NCBI RefSeq assembly: GCF_034059295.1
Contig: NZ_CP139141.1
Span: 3,703,001-3,767,000 of the forward strand
Length of the DNA: 64,000 bases
Reading direction: 5' to 3'
Source: Pseudomonas sp. HR96
GTDB taxonomy: Bacteria > Pseudomonadota > Gammaproteobacteria > Pseudomonadales > Pseudomonadaceae
In this document: in pieces, positions 31,532 to 42,503 of the stretch
How the letters are laid out: every line of letters begins with the position of its first letter
Numbering within the stretch: the stretch's first letter is position 1
Notes under the pieces: model-generated
The model's input: the letters and a program-made list of their open reading frames with translations, nothing else
Told to the model about the DNA's origin: nothing
Databases searched by the model: none
Translations under genes and position numbers: made by a program

Positions 31532-34500
31532 AGATCGAAGTCAATTGAGGTGTGATTGTCTGGGCTTTTCCTAGTTACAGGATTACCAAAGGCGTCAGTT
31601 CTTTGGCCTGTAGCATCTTTAAACTCAACATGTGGATCAGAACTTCCTGGCGCGCGCGAGCTGCCTTGTTTGATTGTCACACGAGGAATGCCACTCTCGT
31701 CAACGTATTTGAGGGGGCCACCATCGGTCTGAGAGGGCTTCCAGCCTTGAGCCTCCGCGTACTCCTTTAACTCACTTGCTTTTGGCGTGCGACCGGAGGC
31801 AAAAATGTTATCAATGCCTTTTGCGCCTGATATTTCCGCCGTTTCTCTACCGACTAAACTAGCTGCTCTCTTAGCTCCAAATACCTCTAGCAGAGCCTTA
31901 GCTATGTTTCCCCCGATCCCCCCGCCAGCAAATGCTAGCGCCAAATCAAGCTCCGGCGCAACGGGTACTACTCCTCCGCCCAGAGCCGTCGACAACCGTT
32001 GATACTGGTCGGAATCTTTGGATGTAGCGATATTACCGATCTCGCCCTGATGCTGCCACGCAGCGTCCGCACCGAACTGCTTGACCCAATCAATAGACAG
32101 CGACGGCGTTCCGTCCGAGGTGTAGGCGGAGTACCCAGCGCTGGTATTGAATAGGGTACCGTCTGCGGCCTGGGCGTCCGACGACGTAAATGCGTACACC
32201 GGATCGCCGTGTGCAATTATCGGCGTACCATCCTCCCAGGTGAGAGCGATCTTTTCGTTCTTGATCCCCGTGATGACATCGTTGGCCTTTTGCAAGTCAT
32301 CCAGAAGGTTGGCTTTTTCAGGGTTGGTATCGTTGACGTTGCCCAGGATGCTTTTTAACTCAGCTGCGTCCGCGTCATCGACCGACGCACCTGCTTCATA
32401 AGCCAGCAAGGTTTCCCACGGCAGGCTGGACCGGCTTGGGCCGCTCTGATCGAGCTTGCTTGCGCTGTCCTGCAGCATCTTCTGTTCAATAACGTGTAGC
32501 TGCCGGTTGTAGGACTGCGCATTCCCAGTGATCTCCGAGGCCACCGCCAGGTTACCGCCGTCCGCAGCTGCCGTGATCAAACCCACCAGCTTGGACGCGG
32601 CATTGACCAAACGCTGATGCTCGCTGTCACTACCACCCTTCAAAAAGTCGCTTTTATCCAGATAATCGACAAGCGCTTCATTGGCGCCCGCCGCGATTGC
32701 CCCAGTCTTGAAATCGCCGCCCATGGCTTCCGATAAAACGCCACCCACGATTGCGTGAATGGCAATCTTGCCGAGGCTGCCGTCATCGAGATTCAGTTTT
32801 TGCCCCAGGTCGCCTGCTGCGTTGAAAGCGGAGGCTTCCAGCACGGTAAAAACGCTTCCGAGCATGGCGTCCTTGAAGGAGCCTGTGCCTGTCGCCGTTG
32901 ACAACGCCCCGTTGACCGCCCCGCTGGCCAGCTGTATGGCGGAAAACCTGGCGAGCGATGCCGGGTCTGCAAAGCTTGGGACAAGCCCTGCGCCCGTGAC
33001 CTTTCCGGTGACCGAGTCCACGCTGCCACCGAACCAGGATGAACTGGCGTAGTTGATGAACCCGGCCGTAAGCCCAGAGATAGCGGCCCCTTCGAGGCTG
33101 GCCTTGTTCAGCGTGTCTTTTACAGTAGCGACCGGATCGCCTCTATTGCTGATAGCGCTGTTAGCAGCGCTCACTTCAAGGCTGACCACCGCAGCATTGG
33201 CGAAACCCGCCAGGAAGGTGCCACCACTGGCACCTACAAGGCTTGCACCTGCTCCACCGGTAAATGCCGCGATTACGATAGCCAGTGCCAACTGCGCCCC
33301 GGTACCTAAGCCCGAGTTGGAATACTTGTACGAGTCATGGATCTCCTGAACACGCTGCCAGTTCACATCCCCCCGCGCCTCGGCATCCTTCAGCCAGCTC
33401 AAGCTCGGATCAACCTGGACCATGGTGTCTACCACTTGGCTGACCGTTTCCTGATTGACCTGCTTGACATCGATGTTCAAGCCGTTCACTGCGCTGATCA
33501 CCGTTTTGCCTTTGGCGATCATTTGTGTCTGTTGCAGCGTTTCATCCGTACTGCCCTTCCCCGACATCGAGTTCCAGGCCAGGCTTGTGTTGCTTTTGCT
33601 ATGCGTTTCCTGGTGAAGATCCTTCACCCCTTCGAAATCAACCAGTCCACCACTGCTGATGGTCAGATTGTTCCCGCTGTCCAGTTTCGCTGCCTGATAG
33701 TGCTGGTCGCCTCCGCTGACCAGCACGGTATCGCTGCCTGAAGTGATCTGGCTGCCCACATTGGTGTCTTGGGTCACTTCATCATGCTTAGTCTGCTTGG
33801 CCCCAAACGAGCCTTTCTTGTTCTTGTCGTACAGCGAGTAGTCCGTGTTCTGTGCCGCCAGCACGTCCAATTTGCCGCCTGCAACAAGGTAAGCGTCGCC
33901 GCCCGCCTCTACCTTACTCGAGACCAAGGCAAGGTCCTGCCCTGCGCTGAGGCCCACGTTGCCGACCGCAGCAATAGAGCTCTGCACCTGGCTGACGTGG
34001 TCCTCTTCAGTGGTGAGTTTCTTGCTCCGGGACAGGGAATGGGTTTCATCCGCCGCCGAGCTCACGGTCAGGTTTTCCGTGGCCGACAGCGCTACGTCGC
34101 GCTGGGCGCTGATCTGGCTGGCGATGATGTTGATGTCGCGTCCGCTCTGCGCGCTCAAGTCACGACCGCTGCTGACCGTGCCGGTCAGTTGCGTCACATC
34201 GCTCTGGTTGTGCCGGGCGTCGTAATAGAGGCTGTTGCTCAACTGCGCCGAGCTCAGGTCGATGTCGCGTCCGGCAGTCAGGGTCAGGTCACGCCCGCTT
34301 TGCAGCACGCTGCCGGTGTTGGCGATGTCACGGCCGGCCGAGACGGTCAGGTCGTTGGCGGCTTCGATGCGTGCAGCGCTGTCTGCGGTGTCCTTGTGCA
34401 GGGTGCCGGCCAGGGTACTGTCGAGGGCGGTCAGGCTGCGGTTGTTGATGACGTCGCCCGTGGCGGTGCTGACGCTGACGTCGCGCCCGGCAATGATGCC

Positions 34501-37500
34501 GCCGGCCTGGTTGGTGACACTGTCGCCCGCCAGTACGGACAGGCGATTGCCCGCAGAGATCAGGCCGCTGTTGGTCAGATCGGTACCGGCGCTGGCGGTG
34601 AGGTTGTTGCTGGCACTGAGGGTGCCGGTATTGGTCAGGCTTTGTCCGGCGGCGAGGTTGACGTCGCTGCCGGCGATCAGTGCGCCAGTGGGGCCGAGCC
34701 GACCGCTGGCCTGGGCCAGGTACACCACGGGCACCAGTACGGTCTGGCCATCGACCACCTCACTCTGCATCCAGACGATGTCGTGGGTCAGGGCGGCGAC
34801 CTGTTCGGCGCTCAGCGCCGTACCGACGGTAAGGTTCAGTTGCTGCTGGGCGGCGATGCCGTTGTCCATCAGGTATTTGAACTGCGCAGCGTCGCTGGTC
34901 TCACCGTCAATATAGTGCTGGCCGGTGCGTGCAGTGATGGCTTGGTTGATCAGGGTCTGTTCGTACAGGCCGTCGCCGAGGCGTTTTTCACTGGCGTCCG
35001 GGTTGTAGCCCAGCGCGGACAGCATGTAGTCCGAGCTCATGAACTGCTTGAGGTTGGTCAGCACCGGATTGGTTTCGACCAGGTACTTCTGTGGCTGACT
35101 CTGGCTGCTGCTGTCCGGCAGGCCTTGCACGCGGGCGAGGGTCTGACCGACGACGGAGGTTTGCACGAAATTGCCCGCCGCATTGCCTGCGGCAGATGGC
35201 GCGATCGCTCCCAACCGAGTGTCCGAGGCAGTGGTTTGCCCGGCACTTCCCGCCAGCAAGGTACGCGCCTGCGCAACAGGCACGTTCTGCAAGAGCGTGG
35301 CGCCGGTCAGTTGGCCGCTGCTGAGAGTCCAGTTCTGTGCGACGCTGCCAGAGGCGCTGCCTGAGACGCCCTGCCCGCTCAAGCGAAACAGGCCATTCTG
35401 GCCCGTCGGCAGGCTGAAGCCGGGCAGCGTCAATGGGTCGACCTGCTGCTGAGCGAGATCGGGAGGCAATTGTGAGTTAAGCCGCACAACGACCGTTTTG
35501 CCGCTGCCAGAGGCGTGAGTGTCGGTACTGATATTGGTACCGGTGTTGTAAGCCAGGCCTTCGTGGATAACGCTGTTCTGCAGGTTTTCGCTGGCACTGA
35601 TGCTGACGCTGCCGGCGGCCTGTATGACGGCATTGCGGATGGTGCCGGTACTGGCGGCGCCGGTATTGTCCTTGACGACTTCGACGTCGCTGACGGGGGT
35701 GTATTGGCTCAGTTCGGTCGGGACTTGCAGCAAGTTGTTGGGGTCGTACTGAGAAGTAACGCTGTTCTCGAATTTGTAGCCAAGGCCGGTCAGCACGATG
35801 TTGTAATCGCCCTGTGTAACAACCGAACCGCCCGTATCAGAGTTGACGAGGGATACCACTTCATGAATTGCCCCGTCGCGGCCACCGTCCTTGTATCGAA
35901 CGGACTTTGCCAAGGCTTTATGAATCCCGCCGTCAAGGTCGAGGTAATAGGTATAAGGAAAGTCCGGGTTGTTCCGTTGGTTGTACGGCACGACCACGCC
36001 GGCCATCAGCCCGCCGGCGTAGTCATGGTCCAGATCCCGCAACAGCCATGTACGGGTCCGCTCTACAGTGCCACTCGTGGAGCCGACGTTCTGCACCGTG
36101 TCAGCCTGAATGTTAATCGAGCCACCAGCGGCGATGGTGCTTTTACTGTTTAGGAAGGAGCCGCCCTTGAACGTGAAATCGGTTCCGGCCGAGAGCTGCG
36201 ACGAGGCGCTGGTATCGTTGTCGGTGCTTTGAAAGTCCTCCACGGCAGCGAAAGTGATGGTGTAGTTGTCACCTTTGCAGTCGTTGCAGATATCGGCGAT
36301 ATAACCCGACAGCAACTGCATATCCCCGCCCGTCTGCCCACCTTGGGTACGGTTCTCGAATACATCGGCGTTCAGCGCAAACGTACCGCCGCTCTGCATC
36401 GAGCCAGAGATGTTGTAGACCGCCGCACTGCGCGCCGCGCCGGCATAACCACCGATGGCTACGGCACCCAGGGCATACAGATTGCCGCCTTGATTGGTGA
36501 AGCTGCCCACGTTCAGCTGGGTGTCGGCGCCGCTGAACAGCAGGCCCTGGTTGTTGGTCAGGGTCGAAGCGCTCAGGGTGAAATTGCGCCCGGCACCCAA
36601 GGTGCCCGAGTTGCTCACGCTCCCTGCATTGACGAACAAGTCGCTGCTCGACGTCAGGCGGCCGGCGTTGCTCAGCTGCCCGGCGATGTTGATGTCGGTG
36701 CGTGCGCCTCCGGCGACGCTGGCGGCCGAACCGAGGGCCAGCTGATTGGCGGTGAGCCCAAGCGGACCAAGGCTGGTCACACGACCGTTGCCGGAGTACG
36801 TGCCGGTCAGATTCAAATTGGCTGTGCCGTCGCTGGCGATCAGCCCGTTGTTGACCCAGTTGGTGCCGGTGCCGATAAAGGTGCTCGCCGTGAGCAGCTG
36901 GCCGCTGTCCGTCTGCGTGAACTGATTGACGTTGACGTTGAGGCTGCCGGCCTGGATCACGCTGCTGTTGGTCCAGCTGTCGGCGTTCAATGTCAGCGCA
37001 CCGCGCGTCACCAGGCTGCCGCCTGCGTTCATGACATTGGCGGTGGACAGGCCGAAAGTGCCGGTCCCCACGTGCAGCACGCTGCCGCCCGCATTGAGCA
37101 GGTTGCCAGCGCTCAGGGCCAGGTTGCTATTGGCGGTTTCGAGGGTGCCATTGCGGTTGTCAAAGAGCCCGGCGATCTGCAGCTGCGTCGTGTCAGTGCT
37201 GCCAAGCGCGCGCAATTTGCCCGTCTGGTTATCGACACTCGCCGCGCTGATGCTCAAGCTGCTGGTACTTTCGACGAGGCCGTTTTCATTGTTTAGCGCG
37301 CCGCCGAGGCTCAGGTCGATCTGCTGCCCACCAATCTGGCCATCGGCGCTGCCGCTGTTATCGAAGTCATGAGCGGAGACGCTGACCTTGCCTGCGGCAT
37401 ACAACCCACCGTTCTGATTGTTGAAATCCCCGGTGTGAATCACCGCGTCGCCCGTCGTCGCCGCGATACGGCCGCCGTCGTTGTCCAGGGCGGTGCTGCT

Positions 37501-40500
37501 GAGGTCGAGGCTCCTGGCCTGAAGGTTGCCTTTGCGGTTGTTGTTGCTCAGGTCATAGCCATTTTTCAGCACGCCAGTGAGATGAGCGCTGAAGGCCGAT
37601 TGCAGACTGGCCAAAGTGCCGCCGCGGCTGTCGAGGTTGGCGGCATTGATGGTCAACGCCCCGGTTTGAGCCAGGACAGTGCCGCTCTGGTTGTCGATAT
37701 CGCCATTGGCAGCGACCGTCAGCGCGCCCTGGCTTTGCAGCGTGCCATGGCTGTTGTCCAGGCTTGCCGCTTGTAGTTGCACGCCGGCGTTCTGGCTGTA
37801 GATCAGACCATCGCCACCGTTCTGCACCAGGCCCGTGGCGTTAATGGCCAGCAAGCCATTGGCTGCGACGGTCCCGCCCTGGCTGTTGTCGAGGCCGCCA
37901 GTGAGCAAAGTCAAGAGGTTCTGGCTGGCGAGCTGTCCATTGTGGTTGTTGATCTGGGTCGCACCCTGGATCAACAGCGCCGCGCCGGTAGCCAGCTTGC
38001 CGCTGCTGTTGGTCAGAACGCCCAACAGGTTGAGGGTGCCCGCGCCGTTGGCGGCGACGCTGCCGCCGGTGTTGTCGAGGGTGGCGCCGGTGAAATTGAA
38101 CGCTTGTTGCGCTGTGAGGGTGCCGGCGACGTTGCTCAGGTCCAGGGCGTGCAAGGTCAGGTTGGCGCCGCTGTCGATCAGGCCGCCTTGGCCGTTGTTC
38201 AGCAGGTTGGCGACGGTGAGGGTTTGGCCCGTGCCGCTGGACAGAATGCCGGCGCTGTTGTCGAGGTCGTTGGCAGTAACCGTCAGCGCACCTTGACTCA
38301 CCAGTGCGCCATTGCTGCCGTTGAGCAGGTCCCCGTCAACGCTGACGGTGACGTTGCCGTAACGGCTGGAGACGGTGCCGCTGCCATGGTTGTCCAGGCT
38401 GCTGGCGCTGATGGTCACGCCTTGCCAGCCGGACACCAGCCCGGCGGGGTTGACCAGGCGGGTGACCGCGAGGGTCAGCAGGTTGTCACTGACCAGTTGC
38501 CCGGCGCTGTTGTCGATGTCGCGCGCCACCAGGTTCAGGCGCTGGGTGCTGGAGAGCACACCGTGCTGGTTGTCGAGGTCGCGCAGGTGGTTGAGGGTCA
38601 GTTGGCCTTGGGTGGAGATCAGGCCGTTGCTATTGTTCAAGTCACCGGTGGCGGCGCCGAAGTCCAAAGCGATGCCGCTGCCCAGCAAGTTGCCGCCGTT
38701 GCTGTTGTCGAGGCTGATGGCATTGATGGCTAGGTTGCCACTGGCGTTGATTAGCCCCTGGCTGTTGTTGATAAGGGCACCACCCACGCTCAGACCGAGG
38801 TCGCCCCGGCTGTTCAGGGTGCCGCCCGTGTTGGCGAAGCTGCCTGCCTGAACCTGCAATGCCGCAGCAGCGATAGTGCCGTTGAGGTTGCTGATGGCCT
38901 GGTTGACCCACACGGTCAGGGCCTGATTGGAGAGCAATTTGCCGTTGTCGTTGGTCAGGCTCGCGGCACTGAAGGTGAACCCCTGGGCGCTGGAGATTTC
39001 GCCCGAGGCGTTGTTGACGCCGCCAAGGTGGTTCAGGACCAGCACCGGGGCGTTGATCAAACCATTCGGGTTATCGAGCTGGCCGTGATCGAGGTCCAGG
39101 CTCAGGGCAGTGTTGCTGAAGAGCTTGCCCCCGGCCTGGTCGAGACCGGTCACCGTGGCCACCAGGGCGTTCTGGCTAGCGATCTGGCCAATGTTGTTGT
39201 TTACCTGGCCTGCGCTCAGGTCGAGCGCGTCGCTGCTGCTGATGTTGCCGTTCTGGCTATTGTCGAGCGTACCGGTGCTCAAGCTCATCGGCCCGCGGGC
39301 ACTGAGGCGGCCGGCATGGCTGTTGTCCAGGCTCAGGCTGTGCAGATCCAGGTCGGCGTCGGTGACCAACTGACCGCCCTGGTTATCCACGGCGCCCGTG
39401 GTGGCGACCCGCAACGGACCAGCGCTGGACAGGCTGCCTTGGCGGTTGGCCAGGCTCGCGGCATTGAGGCCCAAGGTGCCTTCGCTGCTGAGCAAGCCCT
39501 GGCTGTTTTGCAGGTCGCCGGTCAAAGAGACTTGCAGGTCGCGCAAGCTCGACAGCGTACCCCCGCTGTTGTCCAGGCTCTGGCCTGTGAGCTCCAGGCT
39601 GGCTTTGCCGGTGAGCTGACCGGCATTGCGGTTCAGCGCCTGATCGACGTTCAATTGCAAGCCCTGGCTGGCAATCACCAGTCCGCCGTCGCTGTTATCC
39701 AGCGTGTGACTGTGCATGTGCAGATCGGTATTGCTGGAGAGCTCACCGCCGCGGTTGTCGACGCTGTCGACAGTAACGGCAAGACCGTTGACGGCACCTA
39801 TCAGCCCGTTCTGGCGGTTGTCCAGCGAGGTACCTTGCCAATGCATGCCGCCACTGGCGATCAGCTGACCGTTGTGGTTGATGAGGCTGGCCACTGTGGC
39901 CTGGATGTCGCTTTTGGCGGATATCGAGCCATTGCTGTTGTCCAGGGTGGCAGCGTCCAGCTGCAAGCCCCCATTGCTCACCAGCGTGCCACCCTGGTTG
40001 GTGAAAGCTCGAGCAATGCCGAGGTCGGTGGCGCCCAGGCTGTTCAAGCTCCCGGAAGTATTGTCCAGGTTGTCGCTACGGCTGCTCAGCGTGGCACCGG
40101 AGAGCAGGCCGCTGCTGTTGTTCAGGGATTGGGCCACCTGCAGGGTCAGGTCGCTGTCGCTGATGACCTTGCCGCCGCTGTTGTCCATGCTTTGCGCGGC
40201 CAGGGCGAAGGCCTGGCTGCTGGAGATTTCGCCGTTGTGGTTGAGCACCACCCCCAAATTGTCGAGGCGCAGGGCACCCGGGGCATTGATCAGGCCGCTG
40301 TTGTTCAACAGGCCGTGGTTGAGATCGAGGCTGAGGCTGGCATTGCTGAAGAGCTGTCCGCCCTGTTGATCCAGGCCTGTCACACTGGCCGTCAGTGCCC
40401 CATCGCTGGCGATGCGGCCAGCGCTGCCGTTGTTGACCTGGCCGGCGAACAGATTGAGGGTGCTGCCGCTGGTGAGGCTGCCGCCCTGGCCGTTGTCGAA

Positions 40501-42483
40501 ACGGCCCGTGGTCACCTGCGTCGCGCCTTTCCCGGAAAGGTGGCCTTGCTGCTGGTTGTCGAGGCTGCCAGTGCTCAGCGTCAAACCCTGGTCGGTGGTG
40601 ATGGAACCACCCACGTTGAGCAAGGCGCCCGGGAGCACTACCGACAGGGGGCCAGCACTGGTGACCGTGCCTGCGCTGTTGTCGAAGACGCCTGTATTGA
40701 CACTCAGTACGCCATCGCTGGACAGCAGACCGCCGGCCTGATTGTTCACCTGCGCAACCGTCAAGGCCAACGCCGTACCGGCCAATACCTTGCCATTCTG
40801 GCTGTTGTCCAATTGCTGGCCACTCAGCGCGACATTGGCCGCGCCGGAGATCATCCCGCCGCGATTGATAAGATTGGCGCTCGCCACGCTCAGAGGACCC
40901 TGAGCGGCCAGGCGACCGCCTTGATTGTTGACGACGCCTGAGGCCGTGATGCTCAGCCCCCCGCCTGCGCTGACCAGACCGGCGACGCCGTCCAGAGACC
41001 CCAGGGCGAGGCCGACATCAGCCTGGCTGGAGAGCTCGCCGGCGTTGTTGTTCACGTAGCCGGCCTGGGCGGTCAGCGTACCGTTGCTGGTGATCAAGCC
41101 GCCTTGAGCGTTGAGCAATTGATTGGCATTGATGCCCAGCGCGCCGGTGCTCAGCACCCGGCCGCCGTTGCGGTTGTCCAGGGTGTCGGCCGTCACTTGC
41201 AGCTGTTGCCTGGCGCTCAGGGTACCGCCGTGGTTGCTCAGCGTGTGCGTCACCTGGGTGTTGAGCTTGCGGCTGGCAATCACGCTGGCCGTGTTGCTCA
41301 ATGTCTGCGCAGCAAGGCTCACATCACCGCTGGCGTTGCGGCTGTTGTCGGCATTGACCCCGGCTTCGATGATGCCGCTGTTGCTAAGCTGGCCGCCGGC
41401 GCTGAGGGTGATGCTGTCCCGGGCGGCGAGGTTCTGGCTGTTGGCCAGGTCGCCGCGGGTGGTCACCGCCAATTGGCTGCCGGCATACACCGGGCCCTGG
41501 GTGGTGACGCTTTGCGCGGTGATGCGCACCGCGCCGCTGGCGGCAGCCTGGGCCACCTCCAGGTGCCCATTGGCATCGAGCTGGATGTCGCCGGCGCTGG
41601 CGGCAAGGTTGCCCGCCACCTTCACGCCGACCCCGGCCTCGGTGCCCACCAGCTTGATCGCCCCGGCGTACATGCCGCCAAGGGCCGTGGAGTCGATGGC
41701 CAGGGTCGGCTTGGCGCTGCCGTCGTCGGCGCGCGGGGTGGCCTGCAGGCTGCTGGCGTCGACGTCGTTGCGCCCCGCCACCACGCTGAGCCGGTTGGCG
41801 TTGATCTGCGCATTGATGCGCGCCGAGCGGGTGATGACTTCGAAGCTGTCGACGTTGCCGGCGTTGATGCCGGCGCCTTCGATGGCCACGTCACCGCCGT
41901 CGACCTGGTAGTGGTCCAGGCGCCCGGCGGCGTCGAGCACGGTTTTGCCGGTGGTCAGGGTGGCGCGCGGGGTGTTGATGAAGCCGCAGCCGTTGCAGGT
42001 GATGCCGTAGGGGTTGGCGACGATGACATGGGCGGCCTGGCCGGCCACTTCGGTGTAGCCGTTGAGCTGGCTGCGGTTGTTGCCGGTGACCTCGTTGACA
42101 ATGGTGCTGGCGGCCGCCTGGCCCTTGAGGTTGGGGTTGCCGACGATGATGCCGCCCAACTGGGTGCTCTGGGTGCTGCCGTTGGCGTTGTTGAGGATCA
42201 GGCCGTTGCTGCCGACGTTGTAGTCGCTGTACTGGTTATGCGACAGGCCGGCGGCGTTGGGCGCGGCGATGTTGACGATCGGCACGCCGTTGCCGGCGCT
42301 GCCGAGCGTGGTCCCCGGCCCGCTCACCACCACGCCGCCGGCCTGGGCCCAGAGCGGTTGCCAGAACAGCGCATTGGCCAGAATCAGCGCCAGGCCGCGC
42401 TTGGGCAGGCCCCAGAAGTGCTCGCGAGGCTGAAGGCGGGCCGAGGGTTGGCGGGCCAGCAAGGCCAGTTGGCGTACGTCCAT
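31528..42483 (-). CDS. cdiA: CdiA filamentous contact-dependent inhibition toxin
   Basis: About 3650 residues, starting at the ATG at 42483 (MDVRQLALL); a TTG two codons upstream shares the frame. In order: signal region (to about 50); TPS transport domain with NPNLKG (about 120) and NPYGITCNGC (about 160); a very long FHA-1 repeat stalk (LDNSQGG/LNNSGG-type units to about 2000); a central region with TNPVLTNLKQFMSSDYMLSA (about 2470); more repeats; a hydrophobic DUF637-like pretoxin (about 3100) and a NAQSYNRQLH segment instead of a canonical VENN. After SGAKG (about 3555) lies a toxin domain of about 95 residues (GGPLKYVDESGIPRVTIKQG, FGNPVTRKSPDNHTSIDF) resembling polymorphic toxin type 24. 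It is exported by CdiB. Confidence 0.9.
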   Translation of the reverse strand: MDVRQLALLARQPSARLQPREHFWGLPKRGLALILANALFWQPLWAQAGGVVVSGPGTTLGSAGNGVPIVNIAAPNAAGLSHNQYSDYNVGSNGLILNNANGSTQSTQLGGIIVGNPNLKGQAAASTIVNEVTGNNRSQLNGYTEVAGQAAHVIVANPYGITCNGCGFINTPRATLTTGKTVLDAAGRLDHYQVDGGDVAIEGAGINAGNVDSFEVITRSARINAQINANRLSVVAGRNDVDASSLQATPRADDGSAKPTLAIDSTALGGMYAGAIKLVGTEAGVGVKVAGNLAASAGDIQLDANGHLEVAQAAASGAVRITAQSVTTQGPVYAGSQLAVTTRGDLANSQNLAARDSITLSAGGQLSNSGIIEAGVNADNSRNASGDVSLAAQTLSNTASVIASRKLNTQVTHTLSNHGGTLSARQQLQVTADTLDNRNGGRVLSTGALGINANQLLNAQGGLITSNGTLTAQAGYVNNNAGELSSQADVGLALGSLDGVAGLVSAGGGLSITASGVVNNQGGRLAAQGPLSVASANLINRGGMISGAANVALSGQQLDNSQNGKVLAGTALALTVAQVNNQAGGLLSSDGVLSVNTGVFDNSAGTVTSAGPLSVVLPGALLNVGGSITTDQGLTLSTGSLDNQQQGHLSGKGATQVTTGRFDNGQGGSLTSGSTLNLFAGQVNNGSAGRIASDGALTASVTGLDQQGGQLFSNASLSLDLNHGLLNNSGLINAPGALRLDNLGVVLNHNGEISSSQAFALAAQSMDNSGGKVISDSDLTLQVAQSLNNSSGLLSGATLSSRSDNLDNTSGSLNSLGATDLGIARAFTNQGGTLVSNGGLQLDAATLDNSNGSISAKSDIQATVASLINHNGQLIASGGMHWQGTSLDNRQNGLIGAVNGLAVTVDSVDNRGGELSSNTDLHMHSHTLDNSDGGLVIASQGLQLNVDQALNRNAGQLTGKASLELTGQSLDNSGGTLSSLRDLQVSLTGDLQNSQGLLSSEGTLGLNAASLANRQGSLSSAGPLRVATTGAVDNQGGQLVTDADLDLHSLSLDNSHAGRLSARGPMSLSTGTLDNSQNGNISSSDALDLSAGQVNNNIGQIASQNALVATVTGLDQAGGKLFSNTALSLDLDHGQLDNPNGLINAPVLVLNHLGGVNNASGEISSAQGFTFSAASLTNDNGKLLSNQALTVWVNQAISNLNGTIAAAALQVQAGSFANTGGTLNSRGDLGLSVGGALINNSQGLINASGNLAINAISLDNSNGGNLLGSGIALDFGAATGDLNNSNGLISTQGQLTLNHLRDLDNQHGVLSSTQRLNLVARDIDNSAGQLVSDNLLTLAVTRLVNPAGLVSGWQGVTISASSLDNHGSGTVSSRYGNVTVSVDGDLLNGSNGALVSQGALTVTANDLDNSAGILSSGTGQTLTVANLLNNGQGGLIDSGANLTLHALDLSNVAGTLTAQQAFNFTGATLDNTGGSVAANGAGTLNLLGVLTNSSGKLATGAALLIQGATQINNHNGQLASQNLLTLLTGGLDNSQGGTVAANGLLAINATGLVQNGGDGLIYSQNAGVQLQAASLDNSHGTLQSQGALTVAANGDIDNQSGTVLAQTGALTINAANLDSRGGTLASLQSAFSAHLTGVLKNGYDLSNNNRKGNLQARSLDLSSTALDNDGGRIAATTGDAVIHTGDFNNQNGGLYAAGKVSVSAHDFDNSGSADGQIGGQQIDLSLGGALNNENGLVESTSSLSISAASVDNQTGKLRALGSTDTTQLQIAGLFDNRNGTLETANSNLALSAGNLLNAGGSVLHVGTGTFGLSTANVMNAGGSLVTRGALTLNADSWTNSSVIQAGSLNVNVNQFTQTDSGQLLTASTFIGTGTNWVNNGLIASDGTANLNLTGTYSGNGRVTSLGPLGLTANQLALGSAASVAGGARTDINIAGQLSNAGRLTSSSDLFVNAGSVSNSGTLGAGRNFTLSASTLTNNQGLLFSGADTQLNVGSFTNQGGNLYALGAVAIGGYAGAARSAAVYNISGSMQSGGTFALNADVFENRTQGGQTGGDMQLLSGYIADICNDCKGDNYTITFAAVEDFQSTDNDTSASSQLSAGTDFTFKGGSFLNSKSTIAAGGSINIQADTVQNVGSTSGTVERTRTWLLRDLDHDYAGGLMAGVVVPYNQRNNPDFPYTYYLDLDGGIHKALAKSVRYKDGGRDGAIHEVVSLVNSDTGGSVVTQGDYNIVLTGLGYKFENSVTSQYDPNNLLQVPTELSQYTPVSDVEVVKDNTGAASTGTIRNAVIQAAGSVSISASENLQNSVIHEGLAYNTGTNISTDTHASGSGKTVVVRLNSQLPPDLAQQQVDPLTLPGFSLPTGQNGLFRLSGQGVSGSASGSVAQNWTLSSGQLTGATLLQNVPVAQARTLLAGSAGQTTASDTRLGAIAPSAAGNAAGNFVQTSVVGQTLARVQGLPDSSSQSQPQKYLVETNPVLTNLKQFMSSDYMLSALGYNPDASEKRLGDGLYEQTLINQAITARTGQHYIDGETSDAAQFKYLMDNGIAAQQQLNLTVGTALSAEQVAALTHDIVWMQSEVVDGQTVLVPVVYLAQASGRLGPTGALIAGSDVNLAAGQSLTNTGTLSASNNLTASAGTDLTNSGLISAGNRLSVLAGDSVTNQAGGIIAGRDVSVSTATGDVINNRSLTALDSTLAGTLHKDTADSAARIEAANDLTVSAGRDIANTGSVLQSGRDLTLTAGRDIDLSSAQLSNSLYYDARHNQSDVTQLTGTVSSGRDLSAQSGRDINIIASQISAQRDVALSATENLTVSSAADETHSLSRSKKLTTEEDHVSQVQSSIAAVGNVGLSAGQDLALVSSKVEAGGDAYLVAGGKLDVLAAQNTDYSLYDKNKKGSFGAKQTKHDEVTQDTNVGSQITSGSDTVLVSGGDQHYQAAKLDSGNNLTISSGGLVDFEGVKDLHQETHSKSNTSLAWNSMSGKGSTDETLQQTQMIAKGKTVISAVNGLNIDVKQVNQETVSQVVDTMVQVDPSLSWLKDAEARGDVNWQRVQEIHDSYKYSNSGLGTGAQLALAIVIAAFTGGAGASLVGASGGTFLAGFANAAVVSLEVSAANSAISNRGDPVATVKDTLNKASLEGAAISGLTAGFINYASSSWFGGSVDSVTGKVTGAGLVPSFADPASLARFSAIQLASGAVNGALSTATGTGSFKDAMLGSVFTVLEASAFNAAGDLGQKLNLDDGSLGKIAIHAIVGGVLSEAMGGDFKTGAIAAGANEALVDYLDKSDFLKGGSDSEHQRLVNAASKLVGLITAAADGGNLAVASEITGNAQSYNRQLHVIEQKMLQDSASKLDQSGPSRSSLPWETLLAYEAGASVDDADAAELKSILGNVNDTNPEKANLLDDLQKANDVITGIKNEKIALTWEDGTPIIAHGDPVYAFTSSDAQAADGTLFNTSAGYSAYTSDGTPSLSIDWVKQFGADAAWQHQGEIGNIATSKDSDQYQRLSTALGGGVVPVAPELDLALAFAGGGIGGNIAKALLEVFGAKRAASLVGRETAEISGAKGIDNIFASGRTPKASELKEYAEAQGWKPSQTDGGPLKYVDESGIPRVTIKQGSSRAPGSSDPHVEFKDATGQRTDAFGNPVTRKSPDNHTSIDFDL

Positions 42484-42503
42484 GTGCAAGGTCTCGCAAG
42501 CTT

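Noticed and set aside
31528..32700. Canonical VENN pretoxin boundary in CdiA
   Set aside because: No VENN sequence is present; the corresponding region has NAQSYNRQLH, and the practical seam is GAKG.
32759..41911. Many long plus-strand open frames opposite cdiA
   Set aside because: They are antisense shadows of the repetitive GC-rich FHA stalk and have no family features.
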